In this document: positions 8,865 to 16,737 of the stretch, piece by piece
How the letters are laid out: every line of letters starts with the position of its first letter
Numbering within the stretch: position 1 is the stretch's first letter
Assembly: GCF_000067045.1 (NCBI RefSeq)
Contig: NC_010125.1
Span: 2,098,001 to 2,162,000, forward strand
Length of the DNA: 64,000 nt
Direction of reading: 5' to 3'
Origin: Gluconacetobacter diazotrophicus PA1 5
Lineage (GTDB): Bacteria; Pseudomonadota; Alphaproteobacteria; Acetobacterales; Acetobacteraceae
The notes under the pieces: generated by a model
Database searches by the model: none
The model's input: the letters and a program-made list of their open reading frames with translations, nothing else
What the model was told of the DNA's origin: nothing
Translations under genes and position numbers: made by a program

Positions 8865-10012
8865 GGCGTGTCCGACACCCAGTAGGTCCCGCTATTGGGA
8901 ACGGGCAGGAAGCGCGCGTAAAGCTCGGTCCGGGTCGCTTCGGGATCGACGTCGCGGAACAGGTCGGGATGGAACCATTTGGCCATCACCTCGACGGCCA
9001 GGATATTGTACGGGGAATCGTAGAACGAATGCCACAGCCCGTAGGCATGGCCGTCCTTCACCGCGCTCAACGTGGAAATCCCGGGCCGTTGCAGCACGGC
9101 CTGCACCGAAGCGCGGGCCGAGGCCGGATCGGTCTCCGCCCCCATATGCACGCCCAGGCCCTGATAGGCCGGCCCCTTGGTGCCATCCACGATATAGATG
9201 TCGGGATTGGCGGCGATGACCTGTTCCAGCGCGATGTCACCGATATAGCCGGGCAGCAGCGGGGCGGCGATATTGCGCCCGCCCGCCGCGTCGATGAAGG
9301 CGCCCATGTTGCCGTTGCCGGCCGTGTGACAGCAGGAATCCCGGGTGCCGGCCAGCATTTCCAGGAACACGGTCGGCCGGGCGGATTGCGGCAGGGTGGC
9401 GACGCGGGTGCGAATACGGTCCAGATGCGCCTGGTAGAAGGCGATATAGGCCTCGGCCTCCGCCCGGCGATCCAGCACCGCGCCCAGGATACGCATGGAC
9501 GGGACGGTGTCATCCAGCGGGTGGGCACGGAAATCGACGAACACCACCGGGACATGCGCGCTCTGCAATTGCGCGACCAGTTCGCTGGAGGCCGCGGGAC
9601 CGTGTCCGGAAACCGACAGGATGGCCAGGTCGGGGCGCAGGTCCAGCACCTTCTCGGGGCTGATCGTGTCGGCCGTGGTCTTGCCGATCAGCGCCACCTT
9701 GGCCGCCGCCGGAAAGGTCGCGACATATTTGTCGTAGCTCTGGACGTCGGCATCGCGGAATTCGCCCTGCCAGCCGACGATGCGGTCGAAGAGGTGGGAT
9801 TTTTCCAGCGGCGCCAGGGCATAGATCAGCCTGCCCTCCCCCAGGATGATCCGGTGGACATGGGCGGGAATGTCCACGCTGCGCCCCGCCAGGTCCGTGA
9901 TCGTCGCGGCACGCGTGCCACCCGCCGCCATCATCGCGACGGCAGCCGCCAGGCCCGCGACCGTCCGCCATAACCGACAATGCCCATGCTTCCGGGGGGA
10001 TTTTGCCTTCAA
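8861..10012 (-). CDS. Iron-siderophore-type periplasmic binding protein
   Basis: A 383-residue class III solute-binding protein. A signal peptide around residues 14-36 ends TRAA; ITDLAGRSVDIPAHVHRIIL begins the periplasmic binding protein fold, and the C-terminal lobe includes DGHAYGLWHSFYDSPYN. The start is a TTG at 10012, supported by AGGAGA 8-10 bases upstream; the next in-frame ATG would remove most of the signal peptide. A short upstream ORF ends within this TTG. A Fur-like box lies about 50 bases upstream. Ligand could be a siderophore, haem or cobalamin; an HxxH-free, Cys-containing loop (DSCCH) is unusual. Confidence 0.88.
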   Translation of the reverse strand: MKAKSPRKHGHCRLWRTVAGLAAAVAMMAAGGTRAATITDLAGRSVDIPAHVHRIILGEGRLIYALAPLEKSHLFDRIVGWQGEFRDADVQSYDKYVATFPAAAKVALIGKTTADTISPEKVLDLRPDLAILSVSGHGPAASSELVAQLQSAHVPVVFVDFRAHPLDDTVPSMRILGAVLDRRAEAEAYIAFYQAHLDRIRTRVATLPQSARPTVFLEMLAGTRDSCCHTAGNGNMGAFIDAAGGRNIAAPLLPGYIGDIALEQVIAANPDIYIVDGTKGPAYQGLGVHMGAETDPASARASVQAVLQRPGISTLSAVKDGHAYGLWHSFYDSPYNILAVEVMAKWFHPDLFRDVDPEATRTELYARFLPVPNSGTYWVSDTP

Positions 10013-10044
10013 GCGCTTTCTCCTGGCAGGTGCCCAGCCTTCAT
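10009..10044 (-). CDS. Possible 11-residue leader peptide overlapping the binding-protein start
   Basis: The reading frame MKAGHLPGESA starts with ATG at 10044, preceded by a good ribosome site (AGGGAAGG, five bases away). Its TGA stop overlaps the TTG start of the binding-protein gene (TTGA), a layout that suggests translational coupling. No family is known for such a peptide. It could be a chance frame, as it is only 11 codons long. Confidence 0.35.
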   Translation of the reverse strand: MKAGHLPGESA

Positions 10045-10059
10045 ATCGCCTTCCCTGCT

Positions 10060-10076
10060 AAGTGAGAAGCATTCGC
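10060..10076 (-). promoter_or_regulatory. Fur-like box upstream of the iron-type ABC operon
   Basis: Read on the minus strand the site is GCGAATGCTTCTCACTT, close to one half-plus of classical Fur boxes of the type GCGAATGATTCTCATT. It lies 48-64 bases upstream of the binding-protein TTG. Iron control of this operon by Fur is inference from the motif and the transporter type. Confidence 0.45.
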
Positions 10077-10165
10077 GAAAGAAGCGGGCTTGCGTGCATG
10101 GCTCGCATGTTTGCAGGTCGTCCTGCACGCGCCCCCGCAAGATCCGTGCCGGTACGAAGCCGGAG

Positions 10166-10762
10166 TCAGCCCCGCCGGCGCAGGAGAATCCGCACCGATC
10201 CCTGGTTGGCGGCGTGCGGATGGGTGACGGCCAGGATCAGCGGCCGCAGGTCCGGGCGGCCCAGCCAGAAGGGCAGTTCGCGCCGCAGGACACCGCCCTG
10301 CCGGCCGGACCCCAACCCGGTAATGACCTCGACGCAGCGCAGATTGTCGGCCCGTGCCTGGACCAGGAAGGCATGAAGGCGTTGAAAGGCCGCCTGCACG
10401 TTCTGCCCGTGCAGGTCCAGCGTGCGGGTCGGGCGCAGCTTGCCGCTGACCAGGGCGCGCCAACTGGTATCATCCAGCCCCGGCCGGCGTTCGCCGATTT
10501 CCACGCTGGCCTGCGACCGGTGCAGGGTATAGGCGGGCACGCGGGGCTGCAGGGGCGCCGGCTGGGGCGATCCGGCGGCAAGGGGCGCGGCACGGCGGCC
10601 CCGGACCGGAGAAGGAACGACGTCCGGAACGGGAGCAGGCTCGGGCGCGCCAGCGGGGTTACCGGCCGCCGCCTTTCGCGCCAGCGGCTTGATATCCCGC
10701 ACGAAAGCCGTCCACAGCGCCTGTTCGTCTTCTCTCAGAGTCCGCCGTCGGCGCACGCCCAC
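10166..10762 (-). CDS. Smr-domain protein
   Basis: A 198-residue protein with a low-complexity Pro/Ala-rich linker (about residues 35-80) and a C-terminal Smr domain (about 108-195). The motifs TLDLHGQ and GLGSGRQGGVLRRELPFWL match the small-MutS-related DLHG and GxGxxxxxGxLR patterns of this nuclease-like family. The start is GTG at 10762; no in-frame ATG is near. In related bacteria this gene tends to follow mltA; here a peroxidase and a methyltransferase gene intervene. Confidence 0.88.
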   Translation of the reverse strand: MGVRRRRTLREDEQALWTAFVRDIKPLARKAAAGNPAGAPEPAPVPDVVPSPVRGRRAAPLAAGSPQPAPLQPRVPAYTLHRSQASVEIGERRPGLDDTSWRALVSGKLRPTRTLDLHGQNVQAAFQRLHAFLVQARADNLRCVEVITGLGSGRQGGVLRRELPFWLGRPDLRPLILAVTHPHAANQGSVRILLRRRG

Positions 10763-10837
10763 CCCTCCATCCGGAATGGGCCTGTCTTAGAGCAGATCGC
10801 GCCCGGGCCGAAGACCCGATCGCGATCCGTTCCCCCT

Positions 10838-12265
10838 TCAGTGCGTGGTTTCAGCCAGTTGGTGGCCCTGGTAGGTGCCGGTCAGGGTCTGGAGGAAGGC
10901 CACGATATCGGCCACGTCGTGGTCCGACAGGTCGTGATCGGGCGTCTGGTAGCGCGCCATTTCCCGCACTGCCTGGTCCAGCGTCTTGACGCTGCCGTCA
11001 TGGAAATACGGCGCGGTCAGGGCGATGTTGCGCAGGTTCGGCACCTTGAAGCGTTCCATGTCGGCGTCCGAATGGGTCACCATATAGCGTCCCTTGTCGG
11101 CATCGGTCAGCGTGCCGCCGCGCGCGGCGAAGTAATCGCCCTCCAGGCCCATCGCCTCGAACGCCTGCCCGCCCAGCGAGACGCCGGTGTGGCAGCCCGA
11201 GCATCCCACGCTCTTGAACAGCGCGTAGCCGTTCTTTTCCTGCGCGTTCAGGGCCTGGTCGTCGCCCTTCAGGTAGCGGTCGAAGCGGCTGTCGGGGGTG
11301 ATCAGGGTCTTTTCATATTCCGCGATCGCATCCGTGATCCGGTCCCTGGTGATCTCGTCCGAGCCGAAGACGCCCTGGAACGCGGTGAGGTAGGTGGGGT
11401 CCTGCTTCAGCTTGTCGGCCACGCCGGTCCAGTCGTGCGATCCCATTTCCAGCGGGTTCATCACCGGTCCCGCCGCCTGGTCGGCCAGGGTCGCGGCGCG
11501 GCCGTTCCAGAACTGGCTCTGATTGAACGCGGCGTCATAGACGGTGGGCACGTTGATCGGGCCGTGGCGGTTGTCGATGCCCAGCGCCGTGACCCGGCCG
11601 TCCACGCCGCCATGGTCCAGCGCATGGCAACTGGCGCAATTGAGGGTGCCGTCCCCCGACAATTGCTTGTCGAAGAACAGGCGCTGGCCCAGCGCGACCT
11701 TGGCCGCATCCACCGGCAGCGTCTCGGGCACCGGCTGCACCGGTTCGGCCGCGAAGCGTGGGGCGACCCCCGGGGTCGCGTAATGCGCGCGCCGTTCCGC
11801 CGCGATCCAGGTCAGCAGCGCGTCACGCTGCGCCTGCGACAGATGGGCGTGCCAGTGCAGCAGCAGGTACAGGGTCGGCGGCATGCGGTTCTGGCGCACC
11901 ACTTCCTCGATCCGCGCCAGTTGTTCCTCGGACGGAACGGCGCCGCTCTGGAACGCGGCCAGCACGGGCTCGATCCGGAAATGACGCAGGCCCTGGTCCA
12001 CGTCGCGCTGCATCAACTGGTTCGCCACCGGCACATGGAAATAGAACGGCAGGTCGGTATTGCGGGCATGGCAGTAGTCGCACCGGGATTCGCGAATCGC
12101 GGCGAAGGCCGCCGAGGCGACCGGATCGGCCAGTGTTGGAGAATTCGTGCCCAATGTCGGCGCGGTGTCATGGTCGAAATGGGTCAGATACCCCACTGTT
12201 CCGCCATAGGCGACGCAGCCCAGGGCCGCCACTGATAGTACGAGCTTGCGCACCGACACATTCAT
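10838..12265 (-). CDS. Tri-haem cytochrome c peroxidase (quinol peroxidase type)
   Basis: A 475-residue, membrane-anchored periplasmic peroxidase. After an N-terminal hydrophobic segment (about 8-28), which may remain as an anchor, come three haem-attachment motifs: CDYCH (62-66), CASCH (210-214) and CSGCH (355-359). The last two belong to the usual di-haem CcpA/MauG core; the extra N-terminal haem domain is the hallmark of the YhjA/quinol-peroxidase subgroup, which reduces hydrogen peroxide with quinol. Length matches that subgroup. It is a single gene with its own 108-base upstream spacer. Confidence 0.92.
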   Translation of the reverse strand: MNVSVRKLVLSVAALGCVAYGGTVGYLTHFDHDTAPTLGTNSPTLADPVASAAFAAIRESRCDYCHARNTDLPFYFHVPVANQLMQRDVDQGLRHFRIEPVLAAFQSGAVPSEEQLARIEEVVRQNRMPPTLYLLLHWHAHLSQAQRDALLTWIAAERRAHYATPGVAPRFAAEPVQPVPETLPVDAAKVALGQRLFFDKQLSGDGTLNCASCHALDHGGVDGRVTALGIDNRHGPINVPTVYDAAFNQSQFWNGRAATLADQAAGPVMNPLEMGSHDWTGVADKLKQDPTYLTAFQGVFGSDEITRDRITDAIAEYEKTLITPDSRFDRYLKGDDQALNAQEKNGYALFKSVGCSGCHTGVSLGGQAFEAMGLEGDYFAARGGTLTDADKGRYMVTHSDADMERFKVPNLRNIALTAPYFHDGSVKTLDQAVREMARYQTPDHDLSDHDVADIVAFLQTLTGTYQGHQLAETTH

Positions 12266-12339
12266 TCTCCGTTGTCGTCAGAAGAATGGTCTGGCCCATC
12301 CAGGTTTTCACTGTCAAAATAATCTTTTCTATCAGAACG

Positions 12340-12354
12340 ATCGACGCAATCGAT
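12340..12354. promoter_or_regulatory. Dyad in the peroxidase promoter region
   Basis: ATCGA and TCGAT arms flank the five bases CGCAA within the AT-rich spacer (12266-12373) upstream of the tri-haem peroxidase. It may be an operator for a peroxide-responsive regulator, but it does not match the OxyR spacing, so the regulator cannot be named. Confidence 0.25.
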
Positions 12355-12373
12355 AATACTGTCGGCCAGGCCT

Positions 12374-13189
12374 CTATTTCATCGCCTGCGTCAATCTGTC
12401 GCGGGCCACGGTGACATAGGCCGTATCGAGGTCGATGCCGATGGCACGGGCCCCTTCCTCCTGCGCCGCGACCAGGGTGGTGCCGGTTCCCATGAACGGG
12501 TCCAGCACCACCGCGCCGGGCCGGCCGTGCAGTCGGATGCACATGCGGGGCAACTGAACCGGGAACGTGCCCGGATGGTTGAATTTCTGCGCCTTGCCCT
12601 GCACCGTTTCATAGGGAATGAACCAGGTATCGCCCCGGCAACGCCGGTCCTGTTCGTGCCCGCGGCGGGCGATGTTCGACTTGTCCTTGTAGGGCACGCC
12701 GATATCCAGCCGGTTCAGTTCCACGGTGCCCGAGCGTGTCAGGTGGAACAGGTGTTCGTGGTTGCGATGCAGGTAGCGCGCGCTGTTCACCGGCTTGAAA
12801 TGGCCGAACGTGTCCTCGTTCACCGAGACCGACTTGATCCAGCTGATATGGTTCTGCAGATGAAATATCTCGCGCAGGCGCACGGCCAGCTCGAACGGAA
12901 TCCAGGGCTGCGCCGACGACCCAGCGATGTTCAGGAAGAACGACCCGTCCGGCCGCATGACCCGGTGCAGTTCGCGCGCGACCGCCATCATCCAGTCCAG
13001 GTACTGGGTTTCGGACATGCGGTCGCTATAGGTCCGGTAGCCCAGCCCGATATTGTACGGCGGCGAGGTGACCACGACATCGACCGAATCCGCGTCCATC
13101 CGCCGCAGCACCCGCAGGCAGTCGCCGCGCACCAGCTGATGCGGCCCGATGGCGTAGCGCAGCGTTCGCGGGGCGCGGGCGGCGGTCAT
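12374..13189 (-). CDS. Beta-class site-specific DNA methyltransferase
   Basis: A 271-residue SAM-dependent DNA methyltransferase. The catalytic motif IV is TSPPYNIGLGY near residues 40-50 and the SAM-binding motif I is DPFMGTGTTLVAAQ near the C-terminus, the order that defines the beta class. An SPPY rather than DPPY core occurs in N4-cytosine and some N6-adenine enzymes, so the modified base is unclear. No restriction endonuclease is nearby, so it looks like an orphan enzyme. Its ATG overlaps the mltA stop (ATGA). Confidence 0.9.
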   Translation of the reverse strand: MTAARAPRTLRYAIGPHQLVRGDCLRVLRRMDADSVDVVVTSPPYNIGLGYRTYSDRMSETQYLDWMMAVARELHRVMRPDGSFFLNIAGSSAQPWIPFELAVRLREIFHLQNHISWIKSVSVNEDTFGHFKPVNSARYLHRNHEHLFHLTRSGTVELNRLDIGVPYKDKSNIARRGHEQDRRCRGDTWFIPYETVQGKAQKFNHPGTFPVQLPRMCIRLHGRPGAVVLDPFMGTGTTLVAAQEEGARAIGIDLDTAYVTVARDRLTQAMK

Positions 13190-14388
13190 GGTTCGCCCGC
13201 GATCCCGACGATCTTCGCCGTGGGGGCGGCGCCCATCGAAGCGGGCTCCATGACCACGACGGGGCGCGGCACGAACGTAATCGTCCGGCCCCGCTGCTGC
13301 ATCGCGCCGGCGGTCTGTTCGGCGTCGGGGCCCCAGCCCATGAACAGGTCGGCCCGCGCCGGCCCCTGGATATCCGTCCCGGTATCCTGGGCGAAAACCA
13401 GCCGCTGCCAGCTTGACCCCGCGGGGCCGGGCAGCGTCGTTTCCACCCAGACGGGCGAGGCCAGCGGGATCGACCGCCTGTCGACCGCCACCGACCGGCC
13501 CGGCGTCAGCGGCACACCCAGCGCCCCGGGTGCCCCCTGGTCGGCATAGACATGGTCCAGCACGGTGAAGAACACGTAATTCGGATTGTCCTCCATCACC
13601 GTGCGGGCCTGGTCGGGATGGGCGGTCAGCCAGGCGCGGATCGACTGCATGCTGACGGCGTCCGCATCCATTTCGCCCTGCCGCACCAGGACGCGGCCCA
13701 GCGGTACGTATTCCTGGCCGTTCTTGGCGCCGAAGCCCAGGCGTACCACCTGTCCGCTGGGCAGGCGGACACGACCCGATCCCTGGATCTGGAGGAAGAA
13801 CAGGTCGGCAGGGTCCGCGACCCAGAGCAGTTCCAGGTTGCGGCCTGCCAGCGCGCCGGCATCGATCTGCGCCCGCGTCCAGTACGGCATGAACTGGCTG
13901 CCCTGCCAGCGGCCCGTGACCATGCGCCCATCGGTGGCGCGGGTGCGGACCAGGTCGTCTGGCACGCCATAGACCGGGGTCTGGTACACGCCGCCACGCG
14001 ACAGCGAACCGCGGATTTCCGGTTCGTAATAGCCGGTGAACAGGGCCTGACCGGCGGTCAGCACCGGCTGGAACCATGTCTCGAAGAACTGCCGGGCCGC
14101 CGGGGCGTCCCCGGTCGGCAGCGCGGCAGCAGCGCGGCACGCCGGCAGCCAGTCGCCGACATGCGTGCCGCGCCCGCTATCGGCGCCCAGGCCGGCATCG
14201 GCCGGCAGGCGGCCCAGATAGCGGCATTCCCCCAGGAAGACCGGCAGGGCGCGGACCGCCTCATCGCTTCCCCAGCCCTTGATGTCGGAAAACGCGAGCG
14301 GCTGCCCCGTCCCCTCCAGATCGGTCGCGGCACAGGCGGATAGCAGGAGAATGGCGCCGGCGGAGGCGCCCCGCAGGATCTTGGTCAC
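13186..14388 (-). CDS. mltA: Membrane-bound lytic murein transglycosylase A
   Basis: A lipoprotein of about 400 residues that cleaves peptidoglycan glycan strands. A lipobox LLLSAC lies near residue 20. The MltA domain shows GYYEPEIRGSL, YQTPVYG, LLWVADPADLFFLQIQGSGRV and the C-terminal 3D domain with QDTGTDIQGPARADLFMG, whose aspartates are catalytic in the family. The start is uncertain: GTG at 14388 gives a normal signal peptide, a TTG fifteen bases earlier is possible, and neither has a clear ribosome site. It lies between the Tim44-like gene and the methyltransferase, with a 4-base overlap with the latter. Confidence 0.93.
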   Translation of the reverse strand: MTKILRGASAGAILLLSACAATDLEGTGQPLAFSDIKGWGSDEAVRALPVFLGECRYLGRLPADAGLGADSGRGTHVGDWLPACRAAAALPTGDAPAARQFFETWFQPVLTAGQALFTGYYEPEIRGSLSRGGVYQTPVYGVPDDLVRTRATDGRMVTGRWQGSQFMPYWTRAQIDAGALAGRNLELLWVADPADLFFLQIQGSGRVRLPSGQVVRLGFGAKNGQEYVPLGRVLVRQGEMDADAVSMQSIRAWLTAHPDQARTVMEDNPNYVFFTVLDHVYADQGAPGALGVPLTPGRSVAVDRRSIPLASPVWVETTLPGPAGSSWQRLVFAQDTGTDIQGPARADLFMGWGPDAEQTAGAMQQRGRTITFVPRPVVVMEPASMGAAPTAKIVGIAGEP

Positions 14389-14464
14389 GAAGGAATGAGA
14401 CAAGGATAAGGCCAGACAGGTTTCGGACGGGGTGAAAGGAAAGATGGCGGACGGATCAGAGGGA

Positions 14465-15145
14465 TCAGGCGCTGCGGCTGGCCGCCAGGCGCCATGCCGC
14501 GCCGCTGATCGCAACGCCCAGCGGGCGTTCGAACGTCCACAGGTCCGAAAACTCGGTCACGGCGTCGGTGCCCGCGACCGGGTGCCCGTCCTTGTCCGAG
14601 GTCAGGCTGATCTGGTCCGAGACGATGCGCACGTCGATGCGGGCATGGGTGGCGCCGTCCCGTTCCTCGATCGCGGCATCCACGATGGCCAGGCTGGCGA
14701 TGGCGCGAACCTCGGCCTTCTGGATTTCGCCCGATTGCTCGCGCGAGCGGATCGCGGCCTCGAACGCGCTGAAGGCGTTGGCGGTCAGGCGCTCGCGCAG
14801 CATCGCGACATCACCCGCGGCGAAGGCCAGGACGATCTGGCGGAACGCGGCCTCGACCCCCTTGAGGAACTGCGCCGGGACGAAGTCGCGTTCCTGCTGG
14901 GCGATCGCGGCCAGGACCTGGCCGACCCGGGTTTCGGGCGCGGGCACGTCATAGTCGGTCAGGGTGGCCGGCGGTTCCGCCCGGCCCTCGATCACCGGGC
15001 CGGGGCGCGGGACCGCGCTGGGCGGTGGCGCGGGTTCGACGCCCACGCGCGTGCCCAGGATGCTGCGCAGCCGCAACGCCAGAAAGGCGGCGACCAGACC
15101 GAACAGCACCAGGTCGAACGGAAAATGACTGAACGAGAAATCCAT
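14465..15145 (-). CDS. Tim44-like domain protein
   Basis: A 226-residue protein anchored by one N-terminal membrane helix (about residues 8-25), followed by a Pro-rich linker and a C-terminal Tim44-like domain (about 85-225). The signature FLKGVEAAFRQIVLAFAAGDVAMLRERLT and the closing SDLWTFERPLG match this family, of which the mitochondrial Tim44 import motor subunit is a member. It faces secB divergently, a widespread alphaproteobacterial arrangement. The ATG at 15145 is preferred over TTG/GTG codons six and three bases earlier. Confidence 0.88.
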   Translation of the reverse strand: MDFSFSHFPFDLVLFGLVAAFLALRLRSILGTRVGVEPAPPPSAVPRPGPVIEGRAEPPATLTDYDVPAPETRVGQVLAAIAQQERDFVPAQFLKGVEAAFRQIVLAFAAGDVAMLRERLTANAFSAFEAAIRSREQSGEIQKAEVRAIASLAIVDAAIEERDGATHARIDVRIVSDQISLTSDKDGHPVAGTDAVTEFSDLWTFERPLGVAISGAAWRLAASRSA

Positions 15146-15225
15146 CACCAAGCCTAATCAGTGGCGACCCGGCCGGCCCGGTCCCCACCATCATCCCCTT
15201 AACGTATCCTGAACATAGGCAAGCC

Positions 15226-15283
15226 CCCCGGACGACACAATGCGGGACGACGTCATGCGGCGGCCGCATTGCGTCGTCCGGGG
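15226..15283. repeat. 20-base inverted repeat between the Tim44-like gene and secB
   Basis: Left arm 15226-15245 and right arm 15264-15283 are complementary at 19 of 20 positions with an 18-base loop, giving a GC-rich hairpin. It lies in the 261-base divergent spacer, where a simple terminator is not expected, so a regulatory or transcript-folding role is possible. No T-tract follows on either strand. Confidence 0.7.
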
Positions 15284-15406
15284 CGGGATTCATGAAATTC
15301 CGCCCACACTCCCCCGCCGCCGTCCGCCGAGGTTGGCGAACGGCGCGGGGCGTGCTACCGGCGAGGCTCGGTATCCGCCTTCTGCCTGCTAAGGAAAGCT
15401 TCGTTC

Positions 15407-15922
15407 ATGTCCGACACGACCCAGCCCCCCGCCGATGACGCCCAGAACGTTCCGCCGGCGATGCCGCTGACCATCAATGTTCAGTATATCAAGGATCTGT
15501 CGTTCGAAGTTCCCGCCGGCGCTGAAATCTTCGCGACCCTGCGCGCGAATCCCCAGATCGCGGTGAACATCGACGTGCAGGCCAATCGCCTGCAGGCCGA
15601 GCATCCGGTGTTCGAAGTCGTTCTGGCGATCAAGACCGAAGCCCTGGAAGCGCCGGAAAAGGAAGGCGCCGCCCCCGGCCGCCCGGTGTTCATCGCCGAA
15701 CTGGCCTATGGCGCCGTCGTGACCCTGACCAACGCACCGGACGAACTGGTCGAGCCGATCCTGCTGGTCGAAGTGCCGCGCCTGATCTTCCCGTACGTGC
15801 GCAACATCATCAGCGAAGTGACGCGTGACGGCGGGTTCCCGCCCGTGGTGCTGCAGCCGATCGACTTCGTGGCGCTGTGGCAGGCCAAGCGCAGCTTCCC
15901 CCAGACGGCCGGCAACGCCTGA
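15407..15922 (+). CDS. secB: Protein-export chaperone SecB
   Basis: A 171-residue cytoplasmic tetrameric chaperone that keeps preproteins unfolded and delivers them to SecA. The conserved YIKDLSFEVP segment, the FEVVLAIKTEA strand, and the VPRLIFPYVRNIISEVTRDGGFPPVVLQPIDF block are all present, followed by the usual variable C-terminus. The ATG at 15407 matches the family start. A strong terminator follows. Confidence 0.97.
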   Translation: MSDTTQPPADDAQNVPPAMPLTINVQYIKDLSFEVPAGAEIFATLRANPQIAVNIDVQANRLQAEHPVFEVVLAIKTEALEAPEKEGAAPGRPVFIAELAYGAVVTLTNAPDELVEPILLVEVPRLIFPYVRNIISEVTRDGGFPPVVLQPIDFVALWQAKRSFPQTAGNA

Positions 15923-15960
15923 TCGGGATATCCGGGCGGGCCGCCTGAGGCCCCCCATCG

Positions 15961-15986
15961 AAGGCCCGCCTCGCGCGGGCCTTTTT
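15961..15986 (+). terminator. Rho-independent terminator after secB
   Basis: The nine-base stem AAGGCCCGC/GCGGGCCTT with a five-base loop runs into a T-tract. It separates secB from the convergent hemD gene. Confidence 0.85.
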
Positions 15987-15999
15987 CATTTTGCGGCTT

Positions 16000-16737
16000 T
16001 CATTCCCCGGCCGGTCGCCGCCCCAGCCGGTCCAGGATCGCCGCCTGGTCGGGTCGTGCCGCGACCTGGATCGCACGCCAGGTCGCCGTGGACAGCGCCG
16101 CCTCGGTTGACTTTGAAATCGCGATCGCCCGGATGTTCCGCAGGGCGGCGTGCCCGCCCGCCGGCAGGTGACGCAGGAACTGGCGTGCCGTCTCGGCCGA
16201 ATAGAACAGGGCCGCGTCGATGACGCCCCCGGCCAGGGCCGTGCGAACCGCCGCGTCGGGCGCCCCCGCGGGCCGCACCCGATAGACGCAGCGCCGGCTG
16301 ACGCGGAACCCGGCCCGCCGCAGCGCCACGGCCAGATCCTGTCCATAGGTGGGCGCCGTCGGCACCAGCAGGGACCCCGCCCCCGGGTCCAGCCGGTCGC
16401 GGGCGAGGTCCGCCAGGTCGGCCGCCGTTCCCGCCGCCACCGTGACGTCGGTGAATCCCGCATCGCGCATCCGTCGGGCCGTGACCGCGCCGACCGCCAG
16501 AATCGGCATGTCGGGCCGTACGCGGCCCGCCAGCGCCGCGATGGCCTGCCCGCTGGTCAGCAGGACGGCCTGGGTGCGGGCCAGCGGCAACACGGCATCC
16601 ATGATCGGTTCGATCCGCAGCGCGGGCATGGCATGGGCCTGCCAGCCCAGCCGTTCGACCGCCGCCATGGTGTCGGCCAGCCCGGGTTCCGGCCGTGTGA
16701 CCAGAACGCCGGTGCGGGGCGGTGCGTCAGGCGGCAA
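16000..16737 (-). CDS. hemD: Uroporphyrinogen-III synthase
   Basis: A 245-residue protein that cyclises and inverts ring D of hydroxymethylbilane. The family is poorly conserved, but the N-terminal VLVTRPEPG, AVLLTSGQAIAAL, ILAVGAVTARRMRDAGF, and ALFYSAETARQFL blocks match, and the gene directly follows hemC. The start is probably TTG at 16737, overlapping the hemC stop by 11 bases; no better codon exists before the conserved N-terminus. Coupled translation with hemC is likely. Confidence 0.88.
   Translation of the reverse strand: MPPDAPPRTGVLVTRPEPGLADTMAAVERLGWQAHAMPALRIEPIMDAVLPLARTQAVLLTSGQAIAALAGRVRPDMPILAVGAVTARRMRDAGFTDVTVAAGTAADLADLARDRLDPGAGSLLVPTAPTYGQDLAVALRRAGFRVSRRCVYRVRPAGAPDAAVRTALAGGVIDAALFYSAETARQFLRHLPAGGHAALRNIRAIAISKSTEAALSTATWRAIQVAARPDQAAILDRLGRRPAGE

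Noticed and set aside
12266-12373. OxyR binding site ahead of the tri-haem peroxidase
   Set aside because: No ATAG-N7-CTAT spaced pattern could be found; only a short unassigned dyad is present.
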